Assembly: GCF_019097595.1 (NCBI RefSeq)
Contig: NC_080711.1
Location: forward strand, 13,558,928-13,622,927
DNA length: 64,000 nt
Source: Hemibagrus wyckioides
Taxonomy: Eukaryota > Chordata > Actinopteri > Siluriformes > Bagridae
Direction of reading: 5' to 3'
In this document: positions 40,884 to 54,879 of the stretch, in pieces
How the letters are laid out: each line of letters begins with the position of its first letter
Numbering within the stretch: position 1 is the first letter of the stretch
Notes under the pieces: model-generated
Told to the model about the DNA's origin: nothing
What the model saw: only the letters and a program-made list of their open reading frames with translations
Databases searched by the model: none
Program-made: the position numbers and the translations under genes

Positions 40884-41218
40884 AACTAATCCGTAGGTAC
40901 AAACTCCAGTCCTGAAAGGCCAGCATCCAGTTTGGTGATTTTACTGCTTTAACTCACATTTTAAACCCAGAAATGCAACAGATGCAACTGAAAGGAGGTG
41001 TGCTTGGATGCTGGCTCTGCTGGCCCACAGTGGATCACTAGAGTAAACACAGTTGTTCAGTTTCTCATCAGTTAATTAACAAGTTTCTCCCTAAATTCCT
41101 CTTGCCTAATGAATTTTTTATTGAATTAACTGATCATAACTGAGAGTGATACTGCTGAGCCTGGTATAATGTGATTTATACCAGGTAGATGGTATAGATG
41201 TTGATAGATGTGTTTATA

Positions 41219-41818
41219 CACTGTATTTCCAAAAGTTTTGGGACACCCCTCCAAATCATTGAATTCAGGTATTCTAATCACTTCCATGGACACAGGTGTA
41301 TAAAATCAAGCACCTATGCATGCAGACTGCTTCTCCAAACATTTATGAAAGAATGTGTCGTTCAGACATTCTGGACAATTTCATGCTCCCAACTTTGTGG
41401 GAACAGTTTGGGGATGACCCCTTCCTGTTCCAACATGACTGCACACCAGTGCACAAAGCAAGGTCCATAAAGACATGGATGAGTGAGTTTGGTGTGGAGG
41501 AACTTGACTGGCCTGCAAAGAGTCCTGACCTCAACCCGATAGAACACCTTTGGGATGAATTAGAGCAGAAACTATGAGCTATACCTTCTTGTCCAACATC
41601 AGCGCCTGACCTCACAAATGCACTTCTAGTGGAATGGTCAAACATTCCCATAAACACACTCCTAAACCTTGTGGGAAGCCTTCCTAGAAGAGCTGAAGCT
41701 GTTATAGCTGCAATGGGCGGGCCAAATCCATATTAAAACCTACGGATTAAGAATGGGATGTCGTTAAAATTCATGTCCATGTAAAGGCAGATGTCCCAAA
41801 ACTTTTGGCAATGTAGTG
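41219..41818 (+). mobile_element. Internally deleted Tc1-like element, unit 2
   Basis: It has the extra T (CAGTTTGGGG), so LWEQFGDDPF reads through. Confidence 0.85.
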
Positions 41819-42404
41819 TATTTAATGTGATCAGAACAAGACAGATGACCTTTAAAGTCTTTTCATGTTTCATCATAAAATTGACATAATAAAGCCTCCA
41901 AAAGTCAGAATGCACAATCCCATGTGTATCAATCACACCAAAGTATGAACAATAACATCATAGAGGTCATCAGAGAGAAGTAGTTTGAAACAGAATCTCA
42001 CCAGCTGATGGAGGGATCTGTAACCATACAGGGTGAACTGGAGGCACAATGGTGAGACATGTTTTCCATCGAGGGGTTTAGAAAGAAACTCATCGTCTTC
42101 AGACAGAATTTCACCTTCATCATCCTCCATGGTATTACATCTATCTTGACTATCTATAAAAAACATACAAAATGTAAGTTTCCACTGCCAATAAAAGCAC
42201 AGCAAAAATAAAACAGTGTGATATTTGATACATACTATTTTTTAGGATGTATCTGCATAAACCTATCACAACCATTCTTCTACAGGAAATAAATCAACTC
42301 ATTAGACTTGGTTGTGTGCAAATGAGCTCAACAGTCCAAACCCTAAATGAAAATTATTTTACCTCTTCTGCATAAACCTTTTTTCTCCGTTCCGCTCCTC
42401 CTCA

Positions 42405-43742
42405 TGTCCACACCTTGAATGTCGAATCCCTGAATGTTGACAAGACTAATGGAGAGCACAGAGTGACCATTCTCCGCTGTCCATCGACGGATCCTTGGGG
42501 GAGATCGTCAAGAGCACCAAATTCCTTAGTGTCCATCTGGCGGAGAACTTCACTTGGTCGCTCAACACCAGCTCCATCACCAAGAAAGCCCAGCAGCGAC
42601 TCTACTTCCTGAGGAGGCTGAGGAAAGCCCATCTCCCTTCCCCCATCCTGACTGTGTTCTACAGAGGGACAATCGAGAGCATCCTGAGCAGCTGCATCAC
42701 TGCCTGGTTTGGGAACTGCACCATCTCGGATCGCAAGACCCTTCAGCAGATAGTGAGGACAGCTGAAAAGATCATCAGAGTCTCTCTTCCCTCTATCATA
42801 GACATTTACACCGCACGCTGCATCCGCAAAGCTAACAGCATTGTGGCTGACCCCACACACCCCTCACACACACTCTTCACCCTCCTGCCATCTGGAAAGA
42901 GGTACCGGACTGAACTGTTCTACACTCTCACACACACACACACACACACACTCACTCAGGACTGAACTGTATACAACTCTGTGTCTCTCTCACACACGTA
43001 CACACACACACTCTCTCTCTCTCTCGATTGTGTGGACGCACACACATAATTTATATTGTTCATTACTTATTGCACTACCTCAACCTGTCATCTGCTGCTA
43101 TAGTTATATTTATGTTTATTTCTATTTGCACTACCTCAACCTGTCATCTGCTGCTATAGTTATATTTATGTTTATTTCTATTTGCACTACCTCAACCTGT
43201 CATCTGCTGCTATAGTTATATTTATGTTTATTTCTATTTGCACTACCTCAACCTGTCATCTGCTGCTATAGTTATATTTATGTTTATTTCTATTTGCACT
43301 ACCTCAACCTGTCATCTGCTGCTATAGTTATATTTATGTTTATTTCTATTTGCACTACCTCACCCGCTGCTGTTGTATTTTTGCACAATATTTTTTTTAC
43401 ATCATTTCATTTTATCTTATTTTATTTCACTTACATTCCATTACACATGTTCTTTTCATTCTTTTTCGGCGCTAATCGTCCTGTGTTTTTTGTGTTGTCT
43501 TGTATTTATTGTCTTTTGCGCTGTCTTGTCTATGCTCTGTTTGCACCTAGCTGCACACTGTGCACTTTACGTGGCTAAGACAACCTTCTGTCCTAGCTCT
43601 GTGGTGGGGTTTTTTTGTGTTGAACTCTTTGTTGTTGTATGTTTCTGTAGCACCAGGTCCTGGAGAAACGTTGTATCATTTCACTGTGTACTGCGTCAGC
43701 TATATGTGGTTGAAATGACAATAAAGCTTCTTGAATCTTGAA
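42405..43742 (+). mobile_element. LINE B, unit 2
   Basis: Longest copy because of five VNTR units. The tail lacks one GATTCTTGAATC-type repeat relative to unit 1. Confidence 0.85.
43071..43350 (+). repeat. 56-bp VNTR in LINE B, unit 2 (5 copies)
   Basis: Five near-identical copies by eye, then the same partial unit. Confidence 0.95.
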
Positions 43743-44582
43743 TCCTCACTGTCCTCACTGTCAGATATGATTTGCCTAACATTCCAGTTCTGCTCTTGCT
43801 TTCCATAGAACAACTTTATGTCCATTTTCCTGGCACAATGTGTTAAAAGAAGTAAAATTAAATAAAAAAATGAATATTTTACATTGTGCAGAAATACTCG
43901 TTATGACATCAAAACACATTGTCAGCAAAAACGTCCTTAAAAACTGCCCCTTATCACACAACATTGTCTTGAGGCAACAAAAGGAAAAACTTATTTTCTA
44001 AACATGCAAAGTACCAAAAAAACATTAAACCATGACGAAAATCTTCTTTTGCCTTCATGCATGCACATATATTTTTAATTTACAGTTAATGTCATTTTAA
44101 ATTAGATTACCAAAGTAAATAATCTTACCTTCATCTCACACCATGTGCTCCTGCGACCATGTGGCAGAAAAGGAAGTCCCACCTTCAAATGATGCTGGAT
44201 AGTGACCAGGGGTGTATCTAGGATTTGAAAACATGAGGGGTTGATCCCGAAACATCGGGGGCTACTTAGGGAGAGGGGGTAAGCAAGAATAACACGTTTT
44301 GTAAGAGCATTTTTATGTAATGTTCTTTAATAATAAACACAAATTAACACAAACAGTATGCAACTTTAGAAAATTTAATTCAATCTTTTTTCTGACTCCT
44401 CCCATCATCCCAGAGTCTTGCTACTAAAAAAGGAGTTCATTCATTTCATTACCTTTTCTCTCTCACACAGGTATGCCATGCAATATTATCTCTTACAGCT
44501 TGTGTGTGTAGCTGTGCCGTGGAGATCCTTTATTATTACTATTATTTTACAATAATCTATATTATACCTGCACCTATTATTT

Positions 44583-45202
44583 CATCAGAATCGGAATCAG
44601 AATCAGAAACAGAATCAGAAAAAGTTTTATTGCCAGGTACAGCAAAGGGTCAGCAAAGAGCACTTTACAGTACTAGGAATTTGTCTTGGTGTCAGGTGCA
44701 AACATATACACAGGTATGTAATGTCTGTACAAATGTACACAATTTTAGAAAAGAGCTAGAATAAGTTAAATAAATACTGTACAAAGTGACTTGCATGAGA
44801 AGTACTGCAATAGAATGTACAGTGAAAGTGACTGTCCAAACATATATACAGATGTGAGGTATGTACACAATCTAGAATGAGATAAATATTGTGTACAAAA
44901 GTGTGAGTTTGAATGAACAGTAGTGCAATTTAGAATGTGGAAGTGAGTGTCTGGGTTGGGGGGGTCATCTGGGGGTAAGTGAGGCACTGTTCAGCAGGGT
45001 GACTGCACTGGGGAAGAAACTGTTTGTGGCGTGAAGTCCTGGTCCTGATGGACCGGAGCCTCTTGCCAGAGGGGAGGGACTGAAAAAGTTTGTTTCCGGG
45101 ATGAGAGGGGTCGGATGCGATCTTGTGATGGAGGATGTGAGGATAGATTCGATGATGGCAGTGTAGAAGTTCACCAGCATCTTCTCAGGGAGAAGATTCC
45201 TG
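44583..45202 (-). mobile_element. LINE A, unit 3
   Basis: The tail has the full unit 1 length. The internal deletion in the frame is the same. Confidence 0.75.
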
Positions 45203-45759
45203 ATTTATGCTGCCAATACTGTATGAATTATTCTTTGATTATTTTTTTATTTTTTACAGCCTCTCTTCTCTCTGAGAATTCCTTTTTCTATTGACAGAAC
45301 AGCCGAATGATGGAGTCTGTTCTGGCGCATTGTTCACCTAAGCCATGTCTGTATTTTAACTTAAATACTGCATTAGTTGAATAATAGAAAGTCAGGATGT
45401 TCAGACTGTAATGTCTTAGCGCTTTAACAGTTTATATTTTATTTAGATCTATCTTTAGGTTTATTTAATTTAAGGCTTTTGTACGTCTTGGGTATGGAAT
45501 AATATTCAAAAGGGTCCTTATGTCAGGGGTTTTCAGAATCAAAGACAGTGGGCCTCCTTTTTGACACAACATACATTTGTTAGCCTACTTTTATCAACTG
45601 TGTTAACATTAGATATAAAAAGTTAGACTTTTATCTGAATAATAAGACTGTTGTGTTTTCTGACATTTTTATTGCTCTCCCGTTCAAGGGCTGTAAGGTA
45701 TTTTAGTCACGTGGTGGGAAAGCGGCGCTGTGCAGACCGATAGGTGTATGACATTAAAG

Positions 45760-45808
45760 TATCGCGAGAGCTGTTCTAGCGCATATTCCAGCGCAAGCTC
45801 TCGCGGTA
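45760..45808. repeat. GC-rich inverted repeat, unit 3
   Basis: Identical stems, with the same loop variant as unit 2. Confidence 0.75.
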
Positions 45809-45813
45809 TTTTG

Positions 45814-45845
45814 GTGTGCGCGCGTGTGTGTGGGCGCGCGCGTGC
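45814..45845. repeat. Alternating (GT)n/(GC)n tract, unit 3
   Basis: Contracted form with fewer GC dinucleotides. Confidence 0.85.
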
Positions 45846-45877
45846 AGAGAGAGACGTCAGAGAGAGATGTATATATA

Positions 45878-47096
45878 CAGGGGTTGGACAATGAAACTGA
45901 AACACTGGCCAATTTAGTGTTGGAGGTTTCATGGCTAAATTTGACCAGCCTGGTGGCCAATCTTCATTGATTGCACATTCCACCAGTAAGAGCAGAGTGT
46001 GAAGGTTTAATTAGCAGAGTAATAGCACAGTCTTGCTTAAAATATTGCAATGCACACAACATTATGGGTGACATATCAGAGTTCAAAAGAGGACAAATTG
46101 TTGGTGCACGTCTCGCTGGCGCATCTGTGACTAAGACAGCAAGTCTTTGTGATGTATCAAGAGCCACGGTATCCAGGGTAATGTCAGCATACCACCAAGA
46201 AGGACGAACCACATCCAACAGGAGTAACTGTGGACGCAAGAGGAAGCTGTCTGAAAGGGATGTCGGGGTGCTAACCCGGATTGTATCCAAAAAACTTAAA
46301 ACCACAGCTGCCCAACTCACTGCAGAATTAAATGTGCACCTCAACTCTCCTGTTTCCACCAAAACTGTCCGTCGGGAGCTCCACAGGGTCAATGTACATG
46401 GCCGGGCTGCTATAGCCAAACTTTGGTCACTCGTGCCAATGCCAAACGTCAGTTTCAATGGTGCCAGCAGCGAAAATCAGTGTGTCTTTCCCACATCCGG
46501 GAGAGTTACGGTGTGGAGAAGCCCCAAAGAAGCGTACCACCCAGACTGTTGCATGGCCAGAGTGAAGCATGGGGGTGGATCAGTGATGGTTTGGGCTGCA
46601 ATATCATGGCATTCCCTAGGCCCAATACTTGTGCTAGATGGGCGCGTCACTGCCAAGTACTACTGAACCATTCTGGAGGACCATGTGCACCCAATGGTTC
46701 AAACATTGTATCCTGAAGGCGGTGCCGTGTATCAGGATGATAATGCACCAATACACACAGCAAAACTGGTGACAGAGTGGTTTGATGAACATGAAAGTGA
46801 AGTTGAACATCTCCCATGGCCTGCACAGTCACCAGATCTAAATATTATTGAGCCACTTTGGGGTGTTTTGGAGGAGCGAGTCAGGAAACGTTTTCCTCCT
46901 CCAGCATCACGTAGTGACCTGGCCACTATTCTCTAAGACGAATGGCTCAAAATTCCTCTGGCCACTGTGCAGGACTTGTATCTGTCATTCCCAAGACGAA
47001 TTGATGCTGTATTGGCCGCAAAAGGAGGCCCTACACCATACTAATGAATTATTGTGGTCTAAAACCAGGCGTTTCAGTTTCATTGTCCGACCCCTG
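45878..47096 (+). mobile_element. Inactive Tc1-like transposon, unit 3
   Basis: Same length and lesions as units 1 and 2, with the unit 2/3 Ser variant near the N-terminus. Confidence 0.92.
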
Positions 47097-47591
47097 TATA
47101 TATAAAGGGATGTAAAAGAACTGTTACTTTCCAATAATTCTCTGAGTAGGGTAAAAGTAGAAGTACTCCTAAAATCTTTAGTACAAGTAAAAGCTGTTTT
47201 AAGCTGATTTGTAAGTTGTACCAAATTATGTTAAATCTTGAACAGCACGGTCACACTGGATAACAGACACAACAACTGCAGTCCAAAATTAAACAAGTCC
47301 AAAATTTCTTAAAAAATCCAACAGACAGCTATGAAGAAGATAAAGCAGTTTTACTATCCACTATCTCCTGGTGTGCAGGCACACTGGTCAGCCTCAGGGT
47401 CAGGAGTCAGGACGATGAGGGTGGAAGGAAAATAGTATAATTAATATCAGGAGGTTTATGAGGTTTTATTTCATTCAGAGATAAATTAGACAGAATATGT
47501 TTATAACAGGTCTTAGTGACATGTGTTTTGAATAAGTGTGACACTCTCATAGGTTTAACCAGAACTGAGGAGACAAGAGGCAGATATCAGA

Positions 47592-47724
47592 CATTTACGT
47601 TTCTGGCATTTAGCAGATGCCCTTATCCAGAGGGACTTACATTTTATCTTATTTTCTACAACTGAGTAATTGAGGGTTGAGGGCCTTGTGGTGGATCTGG
47701 GATTGGAACTCACAACCTTCTGAT
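47592..47724 (-). mobile_element. SINE fragment, unit 3
   Basis: Orthologous copy; the downstream (CA)n is two bases longer than in unit 1. Confidence 0.6.
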
Positions 47725-48812
47725 TTTATTTAGCTTTCAGTGATTTCATCTCAGTACACATACACACACAAACACACACACACACACACACTCTGACAGC
47801 ATTTCACACAGTAACATGGCTGTTGTTTTAGAAAAATACTGATATGTAATACAGCAATACTGTACTCTTTTTACTGTGTAATTCTATGAAAAACAAATGA
47901 GAAATGTTTATGATGTTATAAAAAAAGACACTTGAGACATGTGTGTATTGAACCAAAAATAATGTATTAACTATTTACAAGCAATGACAAATTGTACACT
48001 TCTTACAGATATTAATATTTTATACACTATTTTAATATTTTATGAAACACTACATTTGTATAACTTAATATTAAAATCTAAATCTTAAAAATGTAATATT
48101 TACATATTTACATATTTACAACAATGCATGATTCTACAACTATACAAATTATATTTATTTATTCATTCATATAAATTAGGTTAATACCCATAACTTAAAT
48201 ATACAACATTAATATTATAAAAATCCTACACATTTAACACAAACTAAATCCAAATGCAAAATACAAAAGAAACAACAGACTCACATTTTTAACTAGATGC
48301 GATAACTACTTTAATCATAGCAAAATTATATCATTAAAATGATTTACATTTAGAGAGTATGCTAGAGATGGTGGTAAGAATCCTCTGGATGCCTGCGCAA
48401 TCACACCGAGATTCATAACGTGACCGAATGATGTAGCTACGAACTATGGGCTATGAGCTCATAAGAGCTGTTCTTAAAAAAACTACAGAAGAGGCCTGAG
48501 CATGAACACTGGGCTCTTGGGTCTACTGAAAATTTTGGGAAACAGACGAGAAGGTATCAAGCGGATTCTCGCCACCCCACGTGTTTAAAAGGCTGAAATA
48601 ATTAATTAATTTTTTAATTATTAAAAAAAGACTAATGCTGAAATCTAGGGGTAAAATACTTACCATACATACTTACCACAGATACTTACCATACATCATG
48701 GATATGAGGTGATGAACATGAGGTGATGACTAAGCTTTGGAACTTACAGCTCTCCCATGAAAACAGAAACCCAGTGAACGGGGAATCGGACGATCCTCCT
48801 GATGAAATCCAG

Positions 48813-50801
48813 CTACCCATCCTGATCCACATGCTGCCGTCTACTCGGAGGGGCTTCTTCATTGCCGTCCTCTTCGTCCCTCCTCCTCCTTATGCCCTGG
48901 CATGGGACAGGAACATACAGCTGACCAGCCACGATGTGGTGCGGGTTAATCTGGACATGAGGCTGGGGCAGAGGAACTGTGGAACGTTGTGGATTCCCTG
49001 AAGGTGATGGCCTCCTCAATGGGGATGGTAGCGTTAGTGGGTATGTACTCATCACAGAGGAAGGGTTAATGCGAGGGGATGGTCTCCTCCATACAGGAGA
49101 GAGGCCTCTCATAGGTTGGGATGTGCTCCCCACAGGTGGTGGGATCCATAAAGGAGAGAGGCCTCTCATAGGTTGGGATGGGGTCCCCACAGGTGGTGGG
49201 ATCCATACAGGTGGTGGGATCCATAAAGGAGAGAGGCCTCTCATAGGTTGGGATGGGCTCCCCACAGGTGGTGGGATCCATACAGGTGGTGGGATCCACA
49301 TAGGAGAAAGGCTCCCCACAGGTGGTGGGATCCATACAGGAGAGAGGCCTCTCATAGGTGGGGATGGGCTCCCCACAGGTGGTGGGGTCAATAAAGGAGG
49401 GAGACCTCTCATAGGTGGGGATGGGATCCTCACAGGTGGTAGAGTCCATAAAGGAGAGAGACCTCTCATCGGTGGGGATGGGATCCTCACAGGTGGTGGG
49501 GTGCATAAAGGAGAGAGGCCTCTCATAGGTGGGGATGGGATCCTCACAGGTGGTGGGGTCAATAAAGGAGAGAGGCCTCTCATCGGTGGGGATGGGATCC
49601 TCACAGGTGGTGGGGTGCATAACGGAGAGAGGCCTCTCATAGGTGGGGATGGACTCCTCACAGGTGGTGGGGTCCATACAGGAGAGAGGCCTCTCATAGG
49701 TGGGGATGGACTCCTCAGAGGTGGTGGGGTCCATAAAGGAGAGAGACCTCTCATAGGTGGGGATGGACTCCTCACAGGTGGTAGGGTGCATAAAGGAGAG
49801 AGACCTCTCATAGGTGGGGATGGACTCCTCACAGGTGGTGGGGTGCATAAAGGAGAGAGACCTCTCATAGGTGGGAATGGGCTCCCCACAGGTGTTGGCA
49901 TCCAAACAGGAGAGAGGCATAGCACAGGCCAGTTTTCATCGTCCTCATCCTCCGGAAACACAAACGTCTCCCTCTGTGTCCCTGTGTCAAAGAAGATAAA
50001 CAGACAATGCGGCACATTGAAAAACATCTCATAAAAAGAAGCAGAAACCCCTTTTTAATAGCACTGTGTATGTTTTGTAAAGCAGAAAACAAGACATATT
50101 TACACAAGTTATACTACTGTAATCTTCCTATAACAGTGCAGAAAAAAATTTATATACTCAGTATTTATATTCTGCATTTATAGGAGTTTCTTACGCTATC
50201 ACGGCTTTAACAACTCGACAAACACGGACAATGAAAAATCGTCCAAAAAATAAAATAGATCATGTTATTGTAAACATTTTAACTTGTTTTATTCACTCTT
50301 TAAAAAACTATGAACACTGAAAAACAATTACTTAGCTACATGCTAACTAGCCGTCTAGCTAATCTTTGCTAATACTCATCGGCTTGTCTTAGTAAACTTT
50401 AATAAGCGTTAAATAAACATTCCGACTTTTATAAAAAAAAAAAAGAAGAAGAAGCTGATTTTAACATATCTGAAAACATTAACACTGTTTTCTACTTCCC
50501 TGCTCGTTTCACTGGAGTCTGCCGCTTTGTCCGCTAGCTTTAGCATAATGATCGTGTCCATAAAGCGATTAGCCAAATATCGATTAGCCGAACAGATTTT
50601 CTCCAAATCATCTAACCAAATAAAACGATATTCCCGATTGCGGTTTTTTTGTAATATCGCGGTGTTTAAAAGGCTTTATACTTAAGAGAAAAAGAGAAAA
50701 GTCAGTAACTGACCGTTCCAGGGGTCGTCCAGTCCGCGCCATCCGGGCTCGTGCTCCACATCCTGGTGCTGCTGAAGCGCGGTTTCTTCTTCGAAGTTCA
50801 T
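48813..50801 (-). CDS. Proline-rich tandem-repeat protein, unit 3 (418 aa)
   Basis: Exons are 50714-50801 and 48813-49981, with 13 repeats. Exon 1 carries two missense changes relative to units 1 and 2: Pro to His and Ser to Arg in the EPEPGWSG stretch. A Thr to Ile change lies in the C-terminal region. Splice sites are intact and the intron is 732 bp. Confidence 0.62.
49097..49920 (-). repeat. 57-bp coding VNTR, unit 3 (13 repeats)
   Basis: One extra unit relative to unit 1. It contains a VWTPPPVRSPSPP variant repeat shared with unit 2. Confidence 0.95.
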
Positions 50802-51045
50802 CCTCACTGCTGTAGAGTCGGTGTAAGAGTCAGGTCCAGTAGCGGAGTAAGTAGATATCAGGAGTGTAGAAAAATCACAAAGGATAACTGGAGTCTTGCG
50901 AGCTTCACAACCACAACAACTTAGTGTTTAAAAGGAAACACAGTTTAAAGACAAACATTACGTAAAGTGTTCTCTGACGCTGCAGGGTGCGCAGTGCGCA
51001 TGCGCAGTGATTCCCCCTCACTCTCAAAAAAACATGGCCGTCTAT
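50802..51045 (-). promoter_or_regulatory. Candidate promoter, unit 3
   Basis: The NRF1-type palindrome is intact at 50995-51006, with the same extra CpG as unit 2. Confidence 0.5.
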
Positions 51046-51314
51046 CTAAATATCTGAGCTTTATTTCTTATTCAATATTATTCTATATAAAATCAGCAAA
51101 TACTTTTTAACATCACTGTATGTATATAAAAACCTTTTAAAAACTTTTTATATAAAAACCCTTTATTTCATACATATATATACACATATATATACATACA
51201 TACATATAATTCATCTAAATGGTTCAGATCATCAGTTTCATTATACAAAGATAATTATGCGAATAAATACAAAATGCAGTTTTTAAATTATGATATCATT
51301 TATTAAGGGTAACA

Positions 51315-51613
51315 AACTGTCCAAACCTGCCTGGCCCTATGTGAAAAAGTAATTGCCCCCAAAACCTAATAACCCGTTTGTGGCCCCTTCAGCAGGAACA
51401 ACTGCAAACAAGCATAAGCGATAACTGGCAATGAGTCTTTCAGATCACTCTGGAGGACATTTGCTTCACTCTTCTTTGCAGAATTGTTTTAAATTGTTTT
51501 AATTCAGCCACATTGGAGGGTTTCTAGCATGAATGGTCTGTTTAAAGTGATGCCACAGAATCTCAATCGTATTTAAGTCTGGACTTTGACTAGGTAGCTA
51601 ACTCCAAAACATT
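51315..51613 (-). mobile_element. Tc1/mariner-like 3' remnant, unit 3
   Basis: Orthologous to unit 1. Confidence 0.75.
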
Positions 51614-51811
51614 AATTTTTTTTTTTTTTTTTTAGCCATTCAGAGGTGGACTTGCTGGCGTGTTTCGGATCACTGTCATTTTTCTAGCAGCATTCACTAG
51701 TGGATTTGCTGGTTGCTTTTATGCTAAATGACTTACTACGAACGAAGAGAATGAAGCAACTCAAAGCTACACTGAACTCAGACCCAGCTGTCAGAGGGGA
51801 GGGAGGGAAAG

Positions 51812-51854
51812 GACCAATCAGACCCTACTGTATGTCTACATGCAGATATAAGCA
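51812..51854 (+). promoter_or_regulatory. CCAAT-TATA-like cluster, unit 3
   Basis: Sequence unchanged from unit 1. Confidence 0.25.
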
Positions 51855-52009
51855 AAGGATGACATACTGCTCTCTGCGTCACTCTCTCATGCATACACAC
51901 TCTCTCATACTCTCACTCCTTACTCTGTGTGTTCTTGCCCTGGTTCCATACAGACAACCAAGCCCACATTTAAACCACATGTTCGTATGTCACACAGCAG
52001 ATGGACACT

Positions 52010-54544
52010 GATTCATTCATTCATTCAATTTTTATTTCTATAGCGCTTTTAACAAAGAGCATTGTCTCAAAGCAGCTTTACATGAGAAACGACATAAGAA
52101 AACAACAAACATATGAACAGACAAACAGACAGACAGTCCTAGATGTTATCCCAAGTGAGCAAGCCTGAGGTGACTGAGGCGACTGTGGCAAGGAAAAACT
52201 CACTTAGATGGTATGAGGAATAAACCTTGAGAGAAACCATACTCAAAAGGGAACCCATCCTCATTTGGGTGACAATTGTGTGATGCAGATACAGCATGTG
52301 TATAGTGTTATGTAAATCAATAAGGAGGTTGTTGTCCATGGCGCTGCTTGAATATCCCAATCCTCACAAGCAGAACCCGGCTGGAGCTGGTCCATCTCCG
52401 GATGCCACTGGAGCCGGCACAGTCTCTGTATGCCTCGGGATGGGTAGAAGAAGGGTAACAAAGGAACAGCATTAGCGTAGCTGCTGTTCATAATATTAGC
52501 AGTACTAGCTGAATGTGCATTTAATCAGATGTACTGGAGTACAAGGTTATGGGATGTATTAAAGGTATGCCTGGCTAAAGAGATAAGTCTTTAGTCTACA
52601 TTTAAACTGGGAGACTGTGTCTGAGCCCCGAACACTGTCAGGAAGACTATTCCAAAGTTTTGGAGCTAAATATGAAAACACTCTACCCCCTTTTGTGGAC
52701 TTTGATATTCTGGGAACTACTAGAAGTCCGGAATTTTGTGATCTTAAAGAGCGTGGTGGATTGTAACGTGTTAGAAGACTGGAGAGATAGGTGGGAGCTA
52801 AACCAATTACAGCCTTTTATGTGAGTAGAGCTAGTTTATAGTCAATTCTAAACTTCACAGGTAGCCAGTGCAGGGATGATAATATTGGGGTTATATGATC
52901 AAATTTTCTTGATCTGGTAAGAACTCTGGCAGCTGCATTCTGGACTAACTGTAGCTTGTTAATTGAAGATGCAGGACAACCACCTAATAATGCATTACAA
53001 TAGTCCAGTCTGGAGGTCATGAATGCATGAACTAGTTTTTCTGCATCAGATACAGATAAAATGTTCCTAAGCTTGGCAATATTTCTAAGATGGAAGAAGG
53101 CTGTTTTTGTGATATTGGAAATATGATTTTCAAAGGATAAGTTGCTGTCTAATATTACACGCAGGTCTTTCACTGTTGAGCTAGTAGTAACAGTGCATCC
53201 TTCTAGGTGCAAGCTGAATTGTGAGAGCTTCTGTGTACTAGTTTTTGGGCCAATAAGTAATATCTCTGTCTTGTCAAAATTTAATAATAGGAAATTATCG
53301 GTCATCCAATCTCTAATATCTTTAACACACTCAGTTAGTCTAGACAAATTAGATATTTCACCTGGTTTTGATGAAATATATAACTGGGTATCATCGGCAT
53401 AACAATGGAAACTAATCCCATGCCTTCTAATGATGTCACCCAATGGAAGCATGTATACTGAGAAAAGCAGAGGTCCTAAAACTGACCCCTGTGGGACCTC
53501 GTATTTCACTGGCACTACACTGGACAGTTCTCCATTTAAATCTACAAAGTGGTATCGATCAGACAGGTAGGATCTAAACCATTTTAATGCCTGTCCCTGC
53601 ATGCCTATGTGATTTTGTAAGCGATCTATGAGGATATTATGATCTATAGTGTCGAATGCAGCACTAAGATCAAGCAGGACTAAAATTGAGATGCAGCCTT
53701 GGTCCAAAGCTAAAAGCAAGTCATTAGTGATTTTAACTAGTGCAGTTTCTGTACTATGATGGCGCCCAAAACCTGACTGAAATTCTTCAAGGATATTGTT
53801 TTCCTGTAGGAAGGAGCATAATTGACCTGACACCACCTTTTCTAATATTTTAGATATAAACGGAAGGTTTGAAATCGGTCTGTAATTTGATATTTCATCA
53901 GGGTCCAGTTTCGGTTTCTTAAGAAGAGGCTTAATAACTGCTAACTTAAGAGATTTTGGGACATGACCTAGAAATAACGAAGAGTTAATAATATTGAGAA
54001 GAGGCTCTCCAGCTGCATGTATCACTTCTTTCAGCAATCTAGTTGGAATTGGATCCAACAAACACGTTGTTGGTTTAGCCGTGGTGATAAGTTTAACTAG
54101 CTCTTCCTGCCCCATGCTGGTAAAGCATTGTAGCTTTAAGTGTGGAGCTATAGGCTGGTCTGGATCACCGGATGCCGTCAATGGCTGAACATCCAATATT
54201 TTGTTCCTGATACTATCAATTTTTTTAGTGAAGAAATTCATAAAGTCCTCACTACTAAACTGTGCTGAAATACTCTCTCCAGAAATCTGATGCTTTGTTA
54301 GTTTAGCTACTGTACTAAATAAGAATCTGGGATTGTTCTGGTTTATTTCAATCAGATTGCTCAGATGCTCAGCCCTAGCAGCTTTTAGAGCGTGTCTATA
54401 GTTGGCCAGACTGTCTTTATACGCAATTCTAAAAACTTCTAATTTGGCTTTTCTCCACTTTTGCTTGAGGTTACGGGTTGTTCTCTTGAGGGCATGAGTA
54501 TGACTATTGTACCATGGTGCAGGTGTTTTATCTCTGACCTTTTA
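52010..54544 (-). mobile_element. L2-like LINE, unit 3
   Basis: It is 14 bases longer than the unit 1 copy at 54441-54454. With those bases the frame reads without a break from the LINE's truncated 5' end. Confidence 0.88.
52817..54543 (-). pseudogene. LINE ORF2 reverse transcriptase, unit 3 (undeleted frame)
   Basis: The first Met-initiated frame begins at 54241, but the frame is open upstream through [19 protein letters not shown] to the truncated LINE end, because the 14-bp deletion is absent. The premature TAA at 52817-52819 is shared with units 1 and 2. Confidence 0.85.
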
Positions 54545-54879
54545 AACTAATCCGTAGGTACAAACTCCAGTCCTGAAAGGCCAGCATCCAGTTTGGTGAT
54601 TTTACTGCTTTAACTCACATTTTAAACCCAGAAATGCAACAGATGCAACTGAAAGGAGGTGTGCTTGGATGCTGGCTCTGCTGGCCCACAGTGGATCACT
54701 AGAGTAAACACAGTTGTTCAGTTTCTCATCAGTTAATTAACAAGTTTCTCCCTAAATTCCTCTTGCCTAATGAATTTTTTATTGAATTAACTGATCATAA
54801 CTGAGAGTGATACTGCTGAGCCTGGTATAATGTGATTTATACCAGGTAGATGGTATAGATGTTGATAGATGTGTTTATA

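Larger units (their letters stand above)
42002..44129 (-). pseudogene. Acidic-protein gene fragment split by a LINE, unit 2
   Basis: Exon pieces are 43743-43829, 42363-42404 and 42002-42149, with a 5' exon donor at 44129. The acceptor context is CCAG|GAAAATGG. Target duplications TCCTCA lie at 42399-42404 and 43743-43748. Confidence 0.5.
30506..44216. repeat. Tandem array unit 2 (13,711 bp)
   Basis: Longest unit: 14 copies of the 57-bp VNTR and 5 of the 56-bp VNTR. It lacks 12 bases of the GAATCA-rich LINE tail (about 30890-30900) that the other units have. It shares a 14-bp LINE deletion with unit 1 but most single-base variants with unit 3. Confidence 0.97.
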
